A DNA stretch of 59,842 nt from JAFEBO01 sp036392375 (GCA_036392375.1 DASVYC010000091.1:1-59842); one strand, 5' to 3'. Shown: positions 9,618-17,280, numbered from the stretch's first letter. A program made the numbers and translations. The notes: a model not told the origin generated them from the letters alone.

Positions 9618-10472
9618 TTAGGCGTTCGCGCTGCGAGCGGCTGCCGCTCGAGCGCGGCCGTGACGGGCGAGCTTGGCCAGGGCGAGCCGGAGCGTCGCCT
9701 TTGTGCGCCGTGGGGGCTGATTGAGGATGGACGCGACGGTCGTGAGCGAACGCGGGCTCCCGCCGTCGAGGCCAAACCGCAGCGAAACGGTCTTCTGCTC
9801 GTTCTCGGAGAGAAGCCCGAGCAGCTCCTGCACGAGGACGCTCTTGCCCTGCAGGGTTTCGGTGCTGGTGAGCACCTGGGTGGGCAGGACCTGCCGCTCA
9901 TCGGCCAACGTGTCGGACCGCAGCTCGCTCAGGGACTGGTGCATGCTGCGAGCGACGCGCAGGGCCTCGAGCGACTGCACGCGATCCACCGAGCAGTTGA
10001 GAGCTCGAGCCAGCTCGACGCTGTCGGGTGCGCGGCCCATGCGGATCGCGAACTCGCTGTGGGCGTTGCCCAGCGCCGTGAGATTGGTCCGATCGTTACG
10101 ACTCGCCTTGGGCCGCGACGACGCGCGGGCGAAGCACTCGCCGATCGACTTGCGGATCCAGAACGCGGCGTACGTGCTGAAGCGGCAGCCCACCTCGGGG
10201 TTGAAGTTGTCCACCGCTTCGATCAGGCCGATGTTGCCCTCGGCGACCAGCTCGTCGAGGGGAATGCCGCGGCCGGCGTAACGCTTGGCGTACGCGATCA
10301 CCAGTCTCACGTTCGCAGTGATGAGCTTGTCGCGGGAAATGGTGTCTTGATGTTCCCGCCACGCGGTGGACAGTTCGCGTTCTTCCTCAGCGGTGATGCG
10401 TCCGAGCGCGGTGATGCTGTCCAGGTACGCCGAGAGACAGGTGCGAGAACGTTGAGCATGCAGAGTCGTCAT
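9618..10472 (-). CDS. Sigma-70 family RNA polymerase sigma factor (group 2/3)
   Basis: 284 residues. Regions 1.2-2 are clear: LITANVRLVIAYAKRYAGRG, LDELVAEGNIGLIEAVDNF and FSTYAAFWIRKSI (regions 2.1-2.4). Region 3 (MGRAPDSVELARALNCSVD) and region 4 (ELLGLLSENEQKTVSLRFGL, then an HTH ending LRLALAKLARH) follow. No N-terminal region 1.1, so it is an alternative rather than the housekeeping factor. The ATG at 10472 has AGGAGG upstream and is preferred to an upstream in-frame start. No anti-sigma gene is adjacent. A four-copy TTCAC-type box lies 61 bases upstream, placing the factor inside the same regulon as its neighbours. Confidence 0.93.
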   Translation of the reverse strand: MTTLHAQRSRTCLSAYLDSITALGRITAEEERELSTAWREHQDTISRDKLITANVRLVIAYAKRYAGRGIPLDELVAEGNIGLIEAVDNFNPEVGCRFSTYAAFWIRKSIGECFARASSRPKASRNDRTNLTALGNAHSEFAIRMGRAPDSVELARALNCSVDRVQSLEALRVARSMHQSLSELRSDTLADERQVLPTQVLTSTETLQGKSVLVQELLGLLSENEQKTVSLRFGLDGGSPRSLTTVASILNQPPRRTKATLRLALAKLARHGRARAAAARSANA

Positions 10473-10532
10473 GCGGGTGTTCCTCCTCAGGGGGCGCTTG
10501 GGTGCGCCGCCACACACTTATCCCATGAGGAA

Positions 10533-10570
10533 CTGACTTCACCGTGAGTGTCGAGTGAATTTCGAGTCAC
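10533..10570 (-). promoter_or_regulatory. Four-copy 11-bp box GTGAC/TTCAC/CTCAC/GTCAG before the sigma gene
   Basis: Read on the minus strand: GTGAC (10570-10566), TTCAC (10559-10555), CTCAC (10548-10544) and GTCAG (10537-10533), each exactly 11 bp apart. The last copy ends 61 bases before the sigma factor ATG. Confidence 0.65.
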
Positions 10571-10623
10571 AGGTGCGAGGACGCGGCAATCGTCTCGAGA
10601 ACACGCTCTGTCGTGAACCGTGA

Positions 10624-10639
10624 TTCATTCGGGATTCAC
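10624..10639 (+). promoter_or_regulatory. TTCAT-N6-TTCAC box upstream of the DUF1328 gene
   Basis: TTCAT 10624-10628 and TTCAC 10635-10639, 11 bp apart, ending 64 bases before the ATG at 10703. It shares the divergent intergenic region with the sigma factor box but lies on the opposite strand. Confidence 0.55.
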
Positions 10640-10702
10640 AGCCGCGCAACGCCGCCCTCCGCAGCCTTTCGCTGGGTGCTCGTGCCCCGAAAGGAGTCTT
10701 GT

Positions 10703-10885
10703 ATGCTGTACTGGGCGGTTGTCTTCTTCGTGATCGCGATTATCGCGGCCGTGTTGGGGTTCGGCGGGCTGGCGGCCGGCGCCGCTTCGATCGCGCAGGT
10801 CCTGTTCTTCCTGTTCATCGTGCTGTTCATCGCATCGCTGCTGATCGGACTACTGCGAGGCGGCAAGCCCTCGCGGGCTCCGTAA
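10703..10885 (+). CDS. DUF1328 (UPF0391) small membrane protein
   Basis: 60 residues, typical of the family. It opens MLYWAVVFFVIAIIAAVLGF and continues GGLAAGAASIAQVLFFLF, two transmembrane helices covering almost the whole protein. AAAGGAGT precedes the ATG. DUF1328 proteins are widespread stress-associated inner-membrane proteins of unknown activity. First gene of a probable unit with 10924. Confidence 0.93.
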   Translation: MLYWAVVFFVIAIIAAVLGFGGLAAGAASIAQVLFFLFIVLFIASLLIGLLRGGKPSRAP

Positions 10886-10923
10886 GCAGGGCGACGTCAC
10901 ATCCTCAACGCGGAGACCACACC

Positions 10924-11187
10924 ATGCCACGCGGCGATAAGTCAAGCTATTCGGGCAAACAACGAAGGCAAGCGGAACACATCGAAGAGTCCTACGCCCA
11001 GCGCGGCGCGGGACGAAAGAAGGCCGAGCGGATCGCTTGGGCCACCGTCAACAAGCAAGACGGCGGCGCCAAGGGGCGCAACGCCACCCCTCGCGGTGGG
11101 AAGAAGAGCCCATCCAAAGCTGCCGGCACAACGCGTGCAGGCGGACGCGCCGGATCACGGAGCGCGAGATCGTCGGCTTCTCGATGA
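10924..11187 (+). CDS. Small basic 'plasmid stabilisation'-type protein
   Basis: 87 residues. The N-terminal half (MPRGDKSSYSGKQRRQAEHI, EESYAQRGAGRKKAERIAWATVN) matches a widespread family often annotated as plasmid stabilisation protein, with no experimental basis known to me. The C-terminal half is a Lys/Arg/Gly/Ala/Ser tail resembling histone-H1-like tails, so nucleic-acid binding is possible. GGAG lies 9 bases before the ATG, and the gene is 38 bases after the DUF1328 gene. Confidence 0.8.
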   Translation: MPRGDKSSYSGKQRRQAEHIEESYAQRGAGRKKAERIAWATVNKQDGGAKGRNATPRGGKKSPSKAAGTTRAGGRAGSRSARSSASR

Positions 11188-11253
11188 GGTGATCAAGTTG
11201 AGCTCAAAATCGCGGACCTGAATCCTGTCCTCCGCGCCCGGGTCCGCGAGTCT

Positions 11254-11290
11254 CCTTCGGCGTCGAAAGCGCCGAAGGGGTTTCAAAATG
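11254..11290 (+). terminator. Possible terminator hairpin
   Basis: Perfect 9-bp stem CCTTCGGCG/CGCCGAAGG (11254-11262 and 11270-11278), followed only by a short GGTTTC. It sits 67 bases after the gene at 10924. The weak T tract leaves it uncertain. Confidence 0.4.
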
Positions 11291-11363
11291 AACCGCATGG
11301 CGGCCATCGTCGCCGTGCCCGGAGCGAGACGCTCCATGCACAAGCTCTCCCGGGGGATCGATT

Positions 11364-11480
11364 ATGCGAGAAGGACTACGAGGCGGACTCGCGGCTCTGG
11401 CGGCCTGGAAGCTGGGCGGAGGCATTCTCTCCACCATCCTCATCTTCCTGCTCTTGTATTGGCTGCTGGGCCGGTTCTAG
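11364..11480 (+). CDS. 38-residue membrane microprotein
   Basis: A complete ATG-TAG frame encoding a short amphipathic N-terminus (MREGLRGGLAALAAWKLGGG) followed by one strongly hydrophobic helix (ILSTILIFLLLYWLLGRF). GGGGGA lies about 7 bases upstream. The composition is that of a genuine single-span membrane peptide, like the other tiny membrane stress proteins around it. No family assigned. Confidence 0.6.
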   Translation: MREGLRGGLAALAAWKLGGGILSTILIFLLLYWLLGRF

Positions 11481-11498
11481 CCGACGCGGGCCGCGCGT

Positions 11499-11999
11499 TT
11501 AGCTGCGGAAGAAGCGAAGACGCTGCCAGAAAGACTGCTTTGGCTCGATCTCCGCGACCGCGGGCACGCCGCTCGCTGGCGCCGGCTTCCACTCGTTCTG
11601 GCTGAGTCGCCCGAGCACGAAAGACCCCGAGGCGACGCGACGGAACGCGTCGACAATCACGCGCGACTCCTCGGCCTTGGACAAATAGCCCCAAGCGCCG
11701 GCGTCGATCGCCTGATCGATGTAGTCGGCGTGCACATGGCCGCTCAGGATCAGCACTCGGGACTGCGGTGACCGGTCCTTCAAGACCCGGATCATCGCGA
11801 ACGCGTCCTGCCCCGGCATGTCGAGATCCATGCACACCACATCGGGCGGTGAGGCTTCCACCTTGGCCAGCAGCGAATCCGCGTTGTTCACCCAGCCCAT
11901 CCACACAAAGTCGGTATCGCCTGAGAGCTTACGCCCGATCGCTTCCGCGACCAGTTCGTTGTCTTCCACGCACAGCACTCGGATGGGAGCACACGCCAT
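11499..11999 (-). CDS. Single-domain response regulator with short tail
   Basis: 166 residues. The receiver fold (IRVLCVEDNELVAEAIGRKL, CMDLDMPG with phospho-acceptor Asp58, ILSGH, LSKAEES) fills residues 5-125. The remaining 40 residues include AFRRVASGSFVLG, reminiscent of the linker before a LuxR HTH, but no HTH follows, so it is a stand-alone receiver or a truncated NarL-type regulator. The ATG at 11999 is preferred to a TTG 54 bases upstream. It is divergent from the FAD oxidoreductase gene; no kinase is adjacent. Confidence 0.88.
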   Translation of the reverse strand: MACAPIRVLCVEDNELVAEAIGRKLSGDTDFVWMGWVNNADSLLAKVEASPPDVVCMDLDMPGQDAFAMIRVLKDRSPQSRVLILSGHVHADYIDQAIDAGAWGYLSKAEESRVIVDAFRRVASGSFVLGRLSQNEWKPAPASGVPAVAEIEPKQSFWQRLRFFRS

Positions 12000-12133
12000 A
12001 CAGAGAGTCTCGTTGTGAGTTGGGGTGATCGTGCACCTGCCGACGTACTTCAATGGTAGCGGGTGCGTATGAGGACTCTTTCAGGTTGAGATCAGCGTCG
12101 CTCGCGTGGCCACACGCACGCTGTGTGCAACCC

Positions 12134-13360
12134 GTGAAGCTCCACAGCGGATCCCCCTACTGGCTGCTCAAGCACGGCTTGGTCACGGTTGTGCCCGCGC
12201 TGCAGCAGGACGAGACTTGCGACGTCGGAGTTATCGGTTCTGGGATCGTGGGAGCGCTGATCGCATCCGCTCTGGTCGACCGTGGTTTCGATGTGGTGAT
12301 CCTGGATCGCCGCGACGTGGCTCAGGGCTCTACGGTCGCGTCGACGGCACTCGTGCAGTACGAGCTAGATGTGTCGCTCACAGCCCTCCGCGGGCTTGTG
12401 GAACGAGAACGCGCCGATCACGCGTACGCGCTTGGTGCGGGCGCTGTGGGCGAGTTGGCTGGGATATGCCGGAGTGTCGGTTGTGCGGCCATGCCCAGGC
12501 TTTCTGTGTATTTCACACGCAAGCGGTCGGACCTGGACGTGCTCGCCGCCGAGATGGACGCTCGAAGGTCTATGGGTCTTGAAGTGGAGTGGGCGGGCGC
12601 CTCTGTGCTCTGGGAGCGATTCGGACTCAAGGCAGCTGGCGGGATTGTGTCGCGTGCGGCGGCGGAGATCGATCCTTATGCACTGACGCACGCGCTCTGG
12701 CGTCACTGCCGGGCGCGGGGCGCACGGTTGTACGACCGCACGCGCGTCCGTGCCGTGGAAGAGACCGGCGCGGGTGTCGTGCTGCACACCGCGCGCGGGC
12801 CGGTGGTGCGGGCCGCGTACGTTGTGCACGCCACCGGTTACGAGGCCGCGCTGTGCCTGCCACCCGGTCTGGCGCGGCTGAACACGACCTACGCGTTCGC
12901 CTCCGAGCCGGTGGGGCTCCGCGGCGGCGGGGACATGATCTGGGAGTACGCTCCGAACTACGTGTACGCCCGCTGGGACGGCGGGCGCTTGCTCGCTGGC
13001 GGCCTGGACGAGCCCTACGGGCTCACGTCGCCCTCCGAATGCGGGCTCGAAGGCAAGACCGCCGACCTTGTGCGCACCATGCGAGAGCTCATGCCCGCGC
13101 TGGAGATCGAGCCTGCGTACGCGTGGTGCGGCAGCTTCGCCAGCACGGCCGACGGGCTGGGGTTCATCTGCCCCGCGGCGCCCGGCTCGCGTCGCCTGAT
13201 CGCGCTGGGGTTCGGCGGCAACGGGGTCACACTGGGAGTCATCGCACGCCGGATGATCGTGGAGCTCATCGTGAACGGCTTCAGCCGCGACGAGGATTTG
13301 TTCTCACTCTACAGGACCTCAGCGGCGCAGTGGCCGCGGCCAGCAGATGCCGGGTCCTGA
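12134..13360 (+). CDS. FAD-dependent oxidoreductase (DAO/DadA-like)
   Basis: 408 residues from the GTG at 12134; the frame is open from an ATG at 12053, but those 27 residues look non-homologous. The start motif KLHSGSPYWLLKHGL is typical of the family. The FAD-binding dinucleotide fold is CDVGVIGSGIVGALIASALV ending in the acidic ILDRRD. The C-terminal FAD contact is FGGNGVTLGVIA. Members oxidise amines or D-amino acids, or are uncharacterised; the substrate cannot be predicted. Another FAD protein of the same superfamily, fused to Rieske, lies at 26742. Confidence 0.85.
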   Translation: MKLHSGSPYWLLKHGLVTVVPALQQDETCDVGVIGSGIVGALIASALVDRGFDVVILDRRDVAQGSTVASTALVQYELDVSLTALRGLVERERADHAYALGAGAVGELAGICRSVGCAAMPRLSVYFTRKRSDLDVLAAEMDARRSMGLEVEWAGASVLWERFGLKAAGGIVSRAAAEIDPYALTHALWRHCRARGARLYDRTRVRAVEETGAGVVLHTARGPVVRAAYVVHATGYEAALCLPPGLARLNTTYAFASEPVGLRGGGDMIWEYAPNYVYARWDGGRLLAGGLDEPYGLTSPSECGLEGKTADLVRTMRELMPALEIEPAYAWCGSFASTADGLGFICPAAPGSRRLIALGFGGNGVTLGVIARRMIVELIVNGFSRDEDLFSLYRTSAAQWPRPADAGS

Positions 13361-13367
13361 TGAACAC

Positions 13368-13383
13368 CTCAGGCGCTCTTCAG
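13368..13383 (+). promoter_or_regulatory. CTCAG-N6-TTCAG box upstream of the DUF883 gene
   Basis: CTCAG 13368-13372 and TTCAG 13379-13383, 11 bp apart, ending 75 bases before the ATG at 13458. It deviates from the consensus at the fifth base in both copies, so it is weaker than the others. Confidence 0.4.
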
Positions 13384-13457
13384 ATGTGTCACACGCCTGA
13401 AACGAATCTCCAATGGACACAGAACGGGTATTCAACCCCGGAAAGCGGAGAAGAAAC

Positions 13458-13769
13458 ATGACACGTTCAATGAAAAAGGCCGTTCCGCTCGAGGACCACT
13501 TCGCCGACACGGTGGAGAAGCTCGGGGAAGACGTCAGCCGTATCAAGGATGACCTCGCTGACACCGCGAAAGACGTTGCCACCGCCGCCGCCGACGGCGT
13601 TGCCATCGCAACCCGCGGCGTCAAGGAGACCGTGCGCTCGGCTCGGCGGCAGAGCGAGCAGGCCGCTGAGTCGGTGGCGGAACAGATCGCCGAGCGTCCG
13701 TGGACGAGCGTCGCGATCGCGGCAGGCGCGGGCATCCTGATCGGCCTGTACCTCTTCCGGAGGGACTGA
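13458..13769 (+). CDS. DUF883/ElaB-YqjD-like membrane-anchored protein
   Basis: 103 residues. A long charged amphipathic helix (EDHFADTVEKLGEDVSRIKD onward) is followed by the diagnostic ERPWTSVAIAAGAGILIGLY segment, one C-terminal transmembrane helix, and ends in FRRD. The E. coli relatives ElaB and YqjD are tail-anchored, stationary-phase proteins that bind ribosomes. GGAGAAGAAAC precedes the ATG. First gene of a five-gene unit running to 14967. Confidence 0.9.
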   Translation: MTRSMKKAVPLEDHFADTVEKLGEDVSRIKDDLADTAKDVATAAADGVAIATRGVKETVRSARRQSEQAAESVAEQIAERPWTSVAIAAGAGILIGLYLFRRD

Positions 13770-13771
13770 CC

Positions 13772-14083
13772 CTGAAGCGGATCGCTGAACTCATCGTGCG
13801 CGTCGCCGATCTTCTGGAGGCCGAGGGGCGTTCGCTGAGTCGCGCCGTGAGGCTCGAAGGCGCGGAGCTGAAGACGCACGTTGCTCGACTCGGGCTCGGC
13901 GCCGGGCTCTTGGTCATGAGTGCGTTGCTGGTGATGGTCGGGGTGCTTGGCGTGCTGTACGGCTTGTTCTTGTGGTTGCAGCCGCTGACCGGAACGCCGG
14001 CCAGCGCCGCGTTGACCGGAGTCGTGGCGATCATCGCGGGAGGCGTGGCGATATGGAAGGCTCGAGCAGTGATCGCGCAATGA
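13772..14083 (+). CDS. Phage-holin-like (DUF1469 type) membrane protein
   Basis: 103 residues from a CTG at 13772, chosen because GGAGGG lies 7 bases upstream and it follows the previous stop by 2 bases. A cytoplasmic amphipathic helix (ELIVRVADLLEAEGRSLSRA) is followed by two transmembrane helices (LGAGLLVMSALLVMVGVLGV and AALTGVVAIIAGGVAIWKA). Holin-superfamily III-like proteins commonly follow DUF883 genes in bacteria; they are not phage lysis genes there. The stop overlaps the next start (ATGA). Confidence 0.8.
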   Translation: MKRIAELIVRVADLLEAEGRSLSRAVRLEGAELKTHVARLGLGAGLLVMSALLVMVGVLGVLYGLFLWLQPLTGTPASAALTGVVAIIAGGVAIWKARAVIAQ

Positions 14084-14340
14084 CGGTCGCGGAGGCCAAG
14101 GCTCGCCTGCTCGAGTGGGGAGCGCAGGCGAAAACGTCGCCGCTCCGATTGCCCGGGCTGGCTTCTTTCGGACCCGCCATGGGCATGCTCGGCGCAGGTT
14201 TGATTGTGTGGCGGGCGATCGCACCGCGTTCGTCGCCAAAGGGGCGATCGCGGTCCGGCCTCGGGAAACTGATTTCGGCGGCCATGATTGCAAAGGCCGC
14301 CCGTGTGCTGATTCCGCTGGTGGTGAAGAGATTGTGGTGA
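14080..14340 (+). CDS. Small membrane-associated protein of the DUF883 operon
   Basis: 86 residues, translationally coupled to the previous gene by an ATGA overlap. It has an N-terminal helix (TVAEAKARLLEWGAQAK), a hydrophobic stretch (FGPAMGMLGAGLIVWRAI) and a C-terminal amphipathic helix with MIAKAARVLIPLVVKRLW. No named family recognised, but its position after DUF883 and the holin-like gene is a common arrangement. Confidence 0.75.
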   Translation: MTVAEAKARLLEWGAQAKTSPLRLPGLASFGPAMGMLGAGLIVWRAIAPRSSPKGRSRSGLGKLISAAMIAKAARVLIPLVVKRLW

Positions 14341-14359
14341 GGGACTCTGGAGATCGACC

Positions 14360-14548
14360 GTGAACAACACGATCCGCGTGGTGCTTGTTGTCTTGTTGCT
14401 TGTGTTGCTGATCGGCATGCTGCCAGCGTGGCCTTACAGCGCCGGTTGGGGGTATTACCCCAGCGGTGGCGTGGGGCTGCTGCTGATCCTGCTGGTGCTC
14501 ATCATCGCGCTCACCGGGCGCGGCGATGGCGGCATCCGCCGTTTGTGA
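14360..14548 (+). CDS. DUF3309 small membrane protein
   Basis: 62 residues from a GTG with GGAG upstream. It shows the family signature: a hydrophobic helix (VVLVVLLLVLLIGMLPAWPY), the motif GWGYYPSGGVGL, and a second helix ending ALTGRG. Function unknown; common in stress-gene clusters. Confidence 0.88.
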   Translation: MNNTIRVVLVVLLLVLLIGMLPAWPYSAGWGYYPSGGVGLLLILLVLIIALTGRGDGGIRRL

Positions 14549-14604
14549 GTGCGGACGTGGCCGGGTGCGCCGTCGGAGTGTCAAGTCAGCCAAGGAGGTG
14601 CATC

Positions 14605-14967
14605 ATGCCGGAGAACCAACGCACGGACGTCCCTCCAACGCAAGATGCGGCGGTTGACGCTGTCCAGCGCGACGTCATGGAAACGATATCGCCCGACGGT
14701 CGACCTCCGGAAATGAGCACGCAGCGGCGCGAGTGGAAGTGGTTCTGGCTTATCGGGATCCCGATCGGCATCGGCGCGGTGGTCGTGTTTCTCGTCGCGC
14801 TCGGGCCCGCCGCGGGGTTGCTCGGCTTGATCATTCTCGCGGGCATGATGGTGATGGCGGTTCCGGCGTGGGGCGCCGGGTTGCTGCGAGGTCAGGAGGA
14901 ACGTGTGGCGCGGAACGTGGCGGAGAAGGTGGTCCGGGTAGACAGCCGCCCGCCTTCGTCTCGCTGA
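14605..14967 (+). CDS. Two-TM membrane protein, hypothetical
   Basis: 120 residues with AAGGAGGTG before the ATG. A hydrophilic N-terminal 45 residues precedes two hydrophobic helices (WFWLIGIPIGIGAVVVFLVA and AGLLGLIILAGMMVMAVPAW) and a charged C-terminal tail. No family recognised. Last gene of the DUF883 unit. Confidence 0.75.
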   Translation: MPENQRTDVPPTQDAAVDAVQRDVMETISPDGRPPEMSTQRREWKWFWLIGIPIGIGAVVVFLVALGPAAGLLGLIILAGMMVMAVPAWGAGLLRGQEERVARNVAEKVVRVDSRPPSSR

Positions 14968-14981
14968 ATCACCCCATCCCT

Positions 14982-15019
14982 GTGACGCCAACCTCACCCA
15001 GGAGTCACGAGCGCCTCAC
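14982..15019 (+). promoter_or_regulatory. Four-copy 11-bp box GTGAC/CTCAC/GTCAC/CTCAC
   Basis: GTGAC 14982-14986, CTCAC 14993-14997, GTCAC 15004-15008 and CTCAC 15015-15019 are all exactly 11 bp apart, ending 91 bases before the ATG at 15110. Confidence 0.6.
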
Positions 15020-15109
15020 GTGTCGTCAGCACAGTTCCTGCAGCGGCGAATCGGCTTGCCGCGAACGAGTGGAATCACTGTTCAACCTATGAACAGAAGG
15101 AGTCAACAC

Positions 15110-15745
15110 ATGGCAAACGCAAAGCAGAATGGAAGTTCGAGTGGCCAGGGTGGCCAGGGCGCTCAGGGAGGCCAGGCTGGTCAGTCGCAGAGCGGCGCCG
15201 GTCGCTCGCAGGGCCAGTCGCAGGGCCAGCAGGGGCACAGCCAGTCGCATGGCCAGTCGCATGGCCAGTCCCAGGGCCAGTCCCAAGGTCAGTCTCAGGG
15301 CAATCAGTCGCCCAAGGGCGGCCAGCCTGGTCAAGGTGGCAAGAGCGGCATCGAGGTGTTCCCCAGCACGCGTCCCACCGGTGAGCCCGGTCGCTTGCCG
15401 CAGAACGCGGGCTCCGCGCTCGACACTGGAGGCGGTCAGGGCGGCACCGAGGGGGAGCGCTCCCAGGGCAACTCCTCGCAGAACGCTCAAGCCAAGGGCA
15501 AGACCCCCGGGCAGCAGGGATCTGCTGGTGAGACTCCGGGGCGAAACTCGCAGGGGTCGGACAAGGGTATGGGAACTGGAGGCCGGATCGGCACTCCGGA
15601 CGCGGGCGGGAAGACCGGCGAGACCGCCGGAATCGGCAAGGCCGTGAACGAAGGTCAGTCGGAATCGGACGAGGCCGACACCGCCGGTGATTCCTCCGAG
15701 CGCCTCGGCGACATGCCGGGTCGGGACAACAACAAGCCTCTGTGA
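15110..15745 (+). CDS. Gly/Gln/Ser-rich low-complexity protein
   Basis: 211 residues, no signal peptide. Residues 8-90 are built of GQ, SQ and HGQ units (SQGQSQGQQGHSQSHGQSHG), the rest of Gly/Thr/Asp/Glu with few hydrophobic residues. It is predicted to be fully disordered and hydrophilin-like (high Gly, very hydrophilic). AAGGAG precedes the ATG, and a strong hairpin terminator follows, so it is a single-gene unit. Long minus-strand open frames here are composition artefacts. Function not assignable. Confidence 0.8.
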   Translation: MANAKQNGSSSGQGGQGAQGGQAGQSQSGAGRSQGQSQGQQGHSQSHGQSHGQSQGQSQGQSQGNQSPKGGQPGQGGKSGIEVFPSTRPTGEPGRLPQNAGSALDTGGGQGGTEGERSQGNSSQNAQAKGKTPGQQGSAGETPGRNSQGSDKGMGTGGRIGTPDAGGKTGETAGIGKAVNEGQSESDEADTAGDSSERLGDMPGRDNNKPL

Positions 15746-15776
15746 ATCCGGTGATTTGTGAGTACACCGGATCTCG

Positions 15777-15808
15777 ACTCGCCGCCGAACAGGCGGCGAG
15801 TTCGCTTT
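15777..15808 (+). terminator. Rho-independent terminator
   Basis: Perfect 10-bp stem ACTCGCCGCC/GGCGGCGAGT (15777-15786 and 15792-15801) with loop GAACA, then TCGCTTTT. It ends the Gln/Gly-rich gene before the convergent oxidoreductase gene. Confidence 0.85.
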
Positions 15809-15829
15809 TGTGAACGCATCCGCTCCCGC

Positions 15830-16735
15830 TCAACGGCCGGGCGTGCCGAGTTCCTCATCCTGCAATGCGCGATTGATCCCGACAGCGGCGGTGGCTCCCT
15901 GGGCCGCGGCAACGATCAGGAACTGCACCTCCTTGTCGGCGTCGCCCGCGACATAGAGACCGGGGACCGACGTGCACTGCCGGTCACTGGTGTGTACGCC
16001 GCCGTCCGAATCGAAGCGGCAGCGCAGCCGCTTGGGAAGATCTGACCGCTGCACCTGTCCGGTGTTGAAGAACATCGCGTCACAGTCGTGGGCCGATCCG
16101 TCGGCGAATCGCAGCCGCGCAAGCCGGCCGTCCGAGCCCTCCAGACGAGCGACGCGCTGCGGTAGCACAAGCACCATGTTCGCCGCGGCGAGCCCGAGGT
16201 GCTCTCGGTCCGGCAGTCTGCCGTCCGTGCACGCCACGACCTGCGCGCTCCAGGTGCGGAGCGCGAGCGCGAGGCCGACGGCGGCATTCCCCGAACCGAA
16301 GGCGCACAGGCGTTGGCCGCGGTGCTCGAAGCCATCGCAATAGGGGCAGTGATGGATGCTGCGTCCGTAGAACTGAGCGAAACCGTCAATCGTGGGCAGC
16401 AGGTCCCGTACCCCGGTCGCGAGCAGGAGTTTGCGAGAACGCATGCGCCGGCCGGAGGTCAGGATGACCTCGAACAGCGAGTCATCGCGGTGCACCGCGT
16501 CCTCCACGCGATCGGACACGTACTCGACGTCGTACTTGCTCAGATCGTTCCGGCAGCGAGCGATGAACTCTCTCGGCGTCACGCCGTCTTGTGTCAGGTA
16601 CCCGTGGGTGTGAGAGGAGGCTTGATTCCGGTGCTGCCCCTGGTCGATCAGGGCGACCTTGCGGGTGCAGCGAGCCAGCACCAGGGCACCCGACAGACCC
16701 GCCGGACCTCCGCCGATCACGATAACGTCGAACAT
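15830..16735 (-). CDS. Thioredoxin-reductase-like FAD/NAD(P) oxidoreductase
   Basis: 301 residues, usual length. FAD-binding motif at the N-terminus (FDVIVIGGGPAGLSGALVLA), redox pair CPYC in HHCPYCDGFEH, a second dinucleotide fold (CAFGSGNAAVGLALAL) and the C-terminal FAD motif GLYVAGDADKEVQF. It lacks a fused thioredoxin. Related proteins reduce thioredoxin-like partners or act as ferredoxin/bacillithiol reductases. The ATG at 16735 has GAGGTGA upstream. Follows the DUF3185 gene by 32 bases, so probably co-transcribed. Confidence 0.9.
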   Translation of the reverse strand: MFDVIVIGGGPAGLSGALVLARCTRKVALIDQGQHRNQASSHTHGYLTQDGVTPREFIARCRNDLSKYDVEYVSDRVEDAVHRDDSLFEVILTSGRRMRSRKLLLATGVRDLLPTIDGFAQFYGRSIHHCPYCDGFEHRGQRLCAFGSGNAAVGLALALRTWSAQVVACTDGRLPDREHLGLAAANMVLVLPQRVARLEGSDGRLARLRFADGSAHDCDAMFFNTGQVQRSDLPKRLRCRFDSDGGVHTSDRQCTSVPGLYVAGDADKEVQFLIVAAAQGATAAVGINRALQDEELGTPGR

Positions 16736-16767
16736 CGAGTCTTCACCTCTGGGAGAGCCCACGATAC

Positions 16768-16983
16768 TCAGACCTTCTTCAGGCCTTTCCAGTCGTACGC
16801 CGCGGCACCGGCGCCGGCAACGATGGCAGCGATCCCCCCGATGATCAGCCACATGGAGCGGTCGGTGGGGTTGCCCGTGAAGAACTTGGACACATCGGAC
16901 GCGAACGACGTGGACGCCCGGATACCGAACGCGAGCAGCACGAAGCCGACGACAACCAAGATGATTCCGATGGGGACTCGCAT
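16768..16983 (-). CDS. DUF3185 small membrane protein
   Basis: 71 residues. Helix one is IGIILVVVGFVLLAFGIRAS; then the family motif SFASDVSKFFTGNPTDRSMW leads into helix two (LIIGGIAAIVAGAGAAAY). AGGAGAG precedes the ATG. Uncharacterised family found in stress and envelope clusters. A TTCAT-N6-CTCAT box lies 107 bases upstream. Confidence 0.9.
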   Translation of the reverse strand: MRVPIGIILVVVGFVLLAFGIRASTSFASDVSKFFTGNPTDRSMWLIIGGIAAIVAGAGAAAYDWKGLKKV

Positions 16984-17089
16984 GGTGAGTCTCTCCTGAA
17001 GGACCGGTGCCCTTCCGTCATCGCGATCACGCGCCGCGAGTTGCGAATGCATGTCGGAAGGAACCGCCCGATCACCCTGATCCCCCGAC

Positions 17090-17105
17090 ATGAGGTGAGC
17101 ATGAA
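17090..17105 (-). promoter_or_regulatory. TTCAT-N6-CTCAT box upstream of the DUF3185 gene
   Basis: Minus strand: TTCAT (17105-17101) and CTCAT (17094-17090), 11 bp apart. A CTCAC also sits between them out of phase. Confidence 0.45.
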
Positions 17106-17280
17106 TCGCATCGAGCGAACTCCTCACGCCTTCGTGAGGAACACTGTGGACACGAAAGGGGCGATGCGTCGCCGCTCTGAACTTCAATTTACGTGCGCGT
17201 GTGCTTTGCGTTCACCCGCTCCTGATAGGGTTCGGAGCATCAAACGCGGGGTGCCCCCCGTCGGGAAGAAGGGAACTGTC

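Noticed and set aside
10924..11187. 'Plasmid stabilisation' family name as evidence of a plasmid or mobile element
   Set aside because: The family name has no functional support, and no replication, partition or transposase gene is nearby.
13772..14083. Holin-like gene as evidence of a prophage
   Set aside because: No other phage gene is present; holin-superfamily proteins next to DUF883 are a standard bacterial stress arrangement.
15087..15833. Long minus-strand frames opposite the Gln/Gly-rich gene
   Set aside because: Arg/Cys/Pro-rich antisense of low-complexity sequence, no ribosome site, overlapping a strong terminator.
17188..17215. TTTAC and TTCAC upstream of the possible gene at 17281 as a further box
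   Set aside because: The two pentamers are 23 bp apart, one base out of the 11-bp phase, with no in-phase copy between them.
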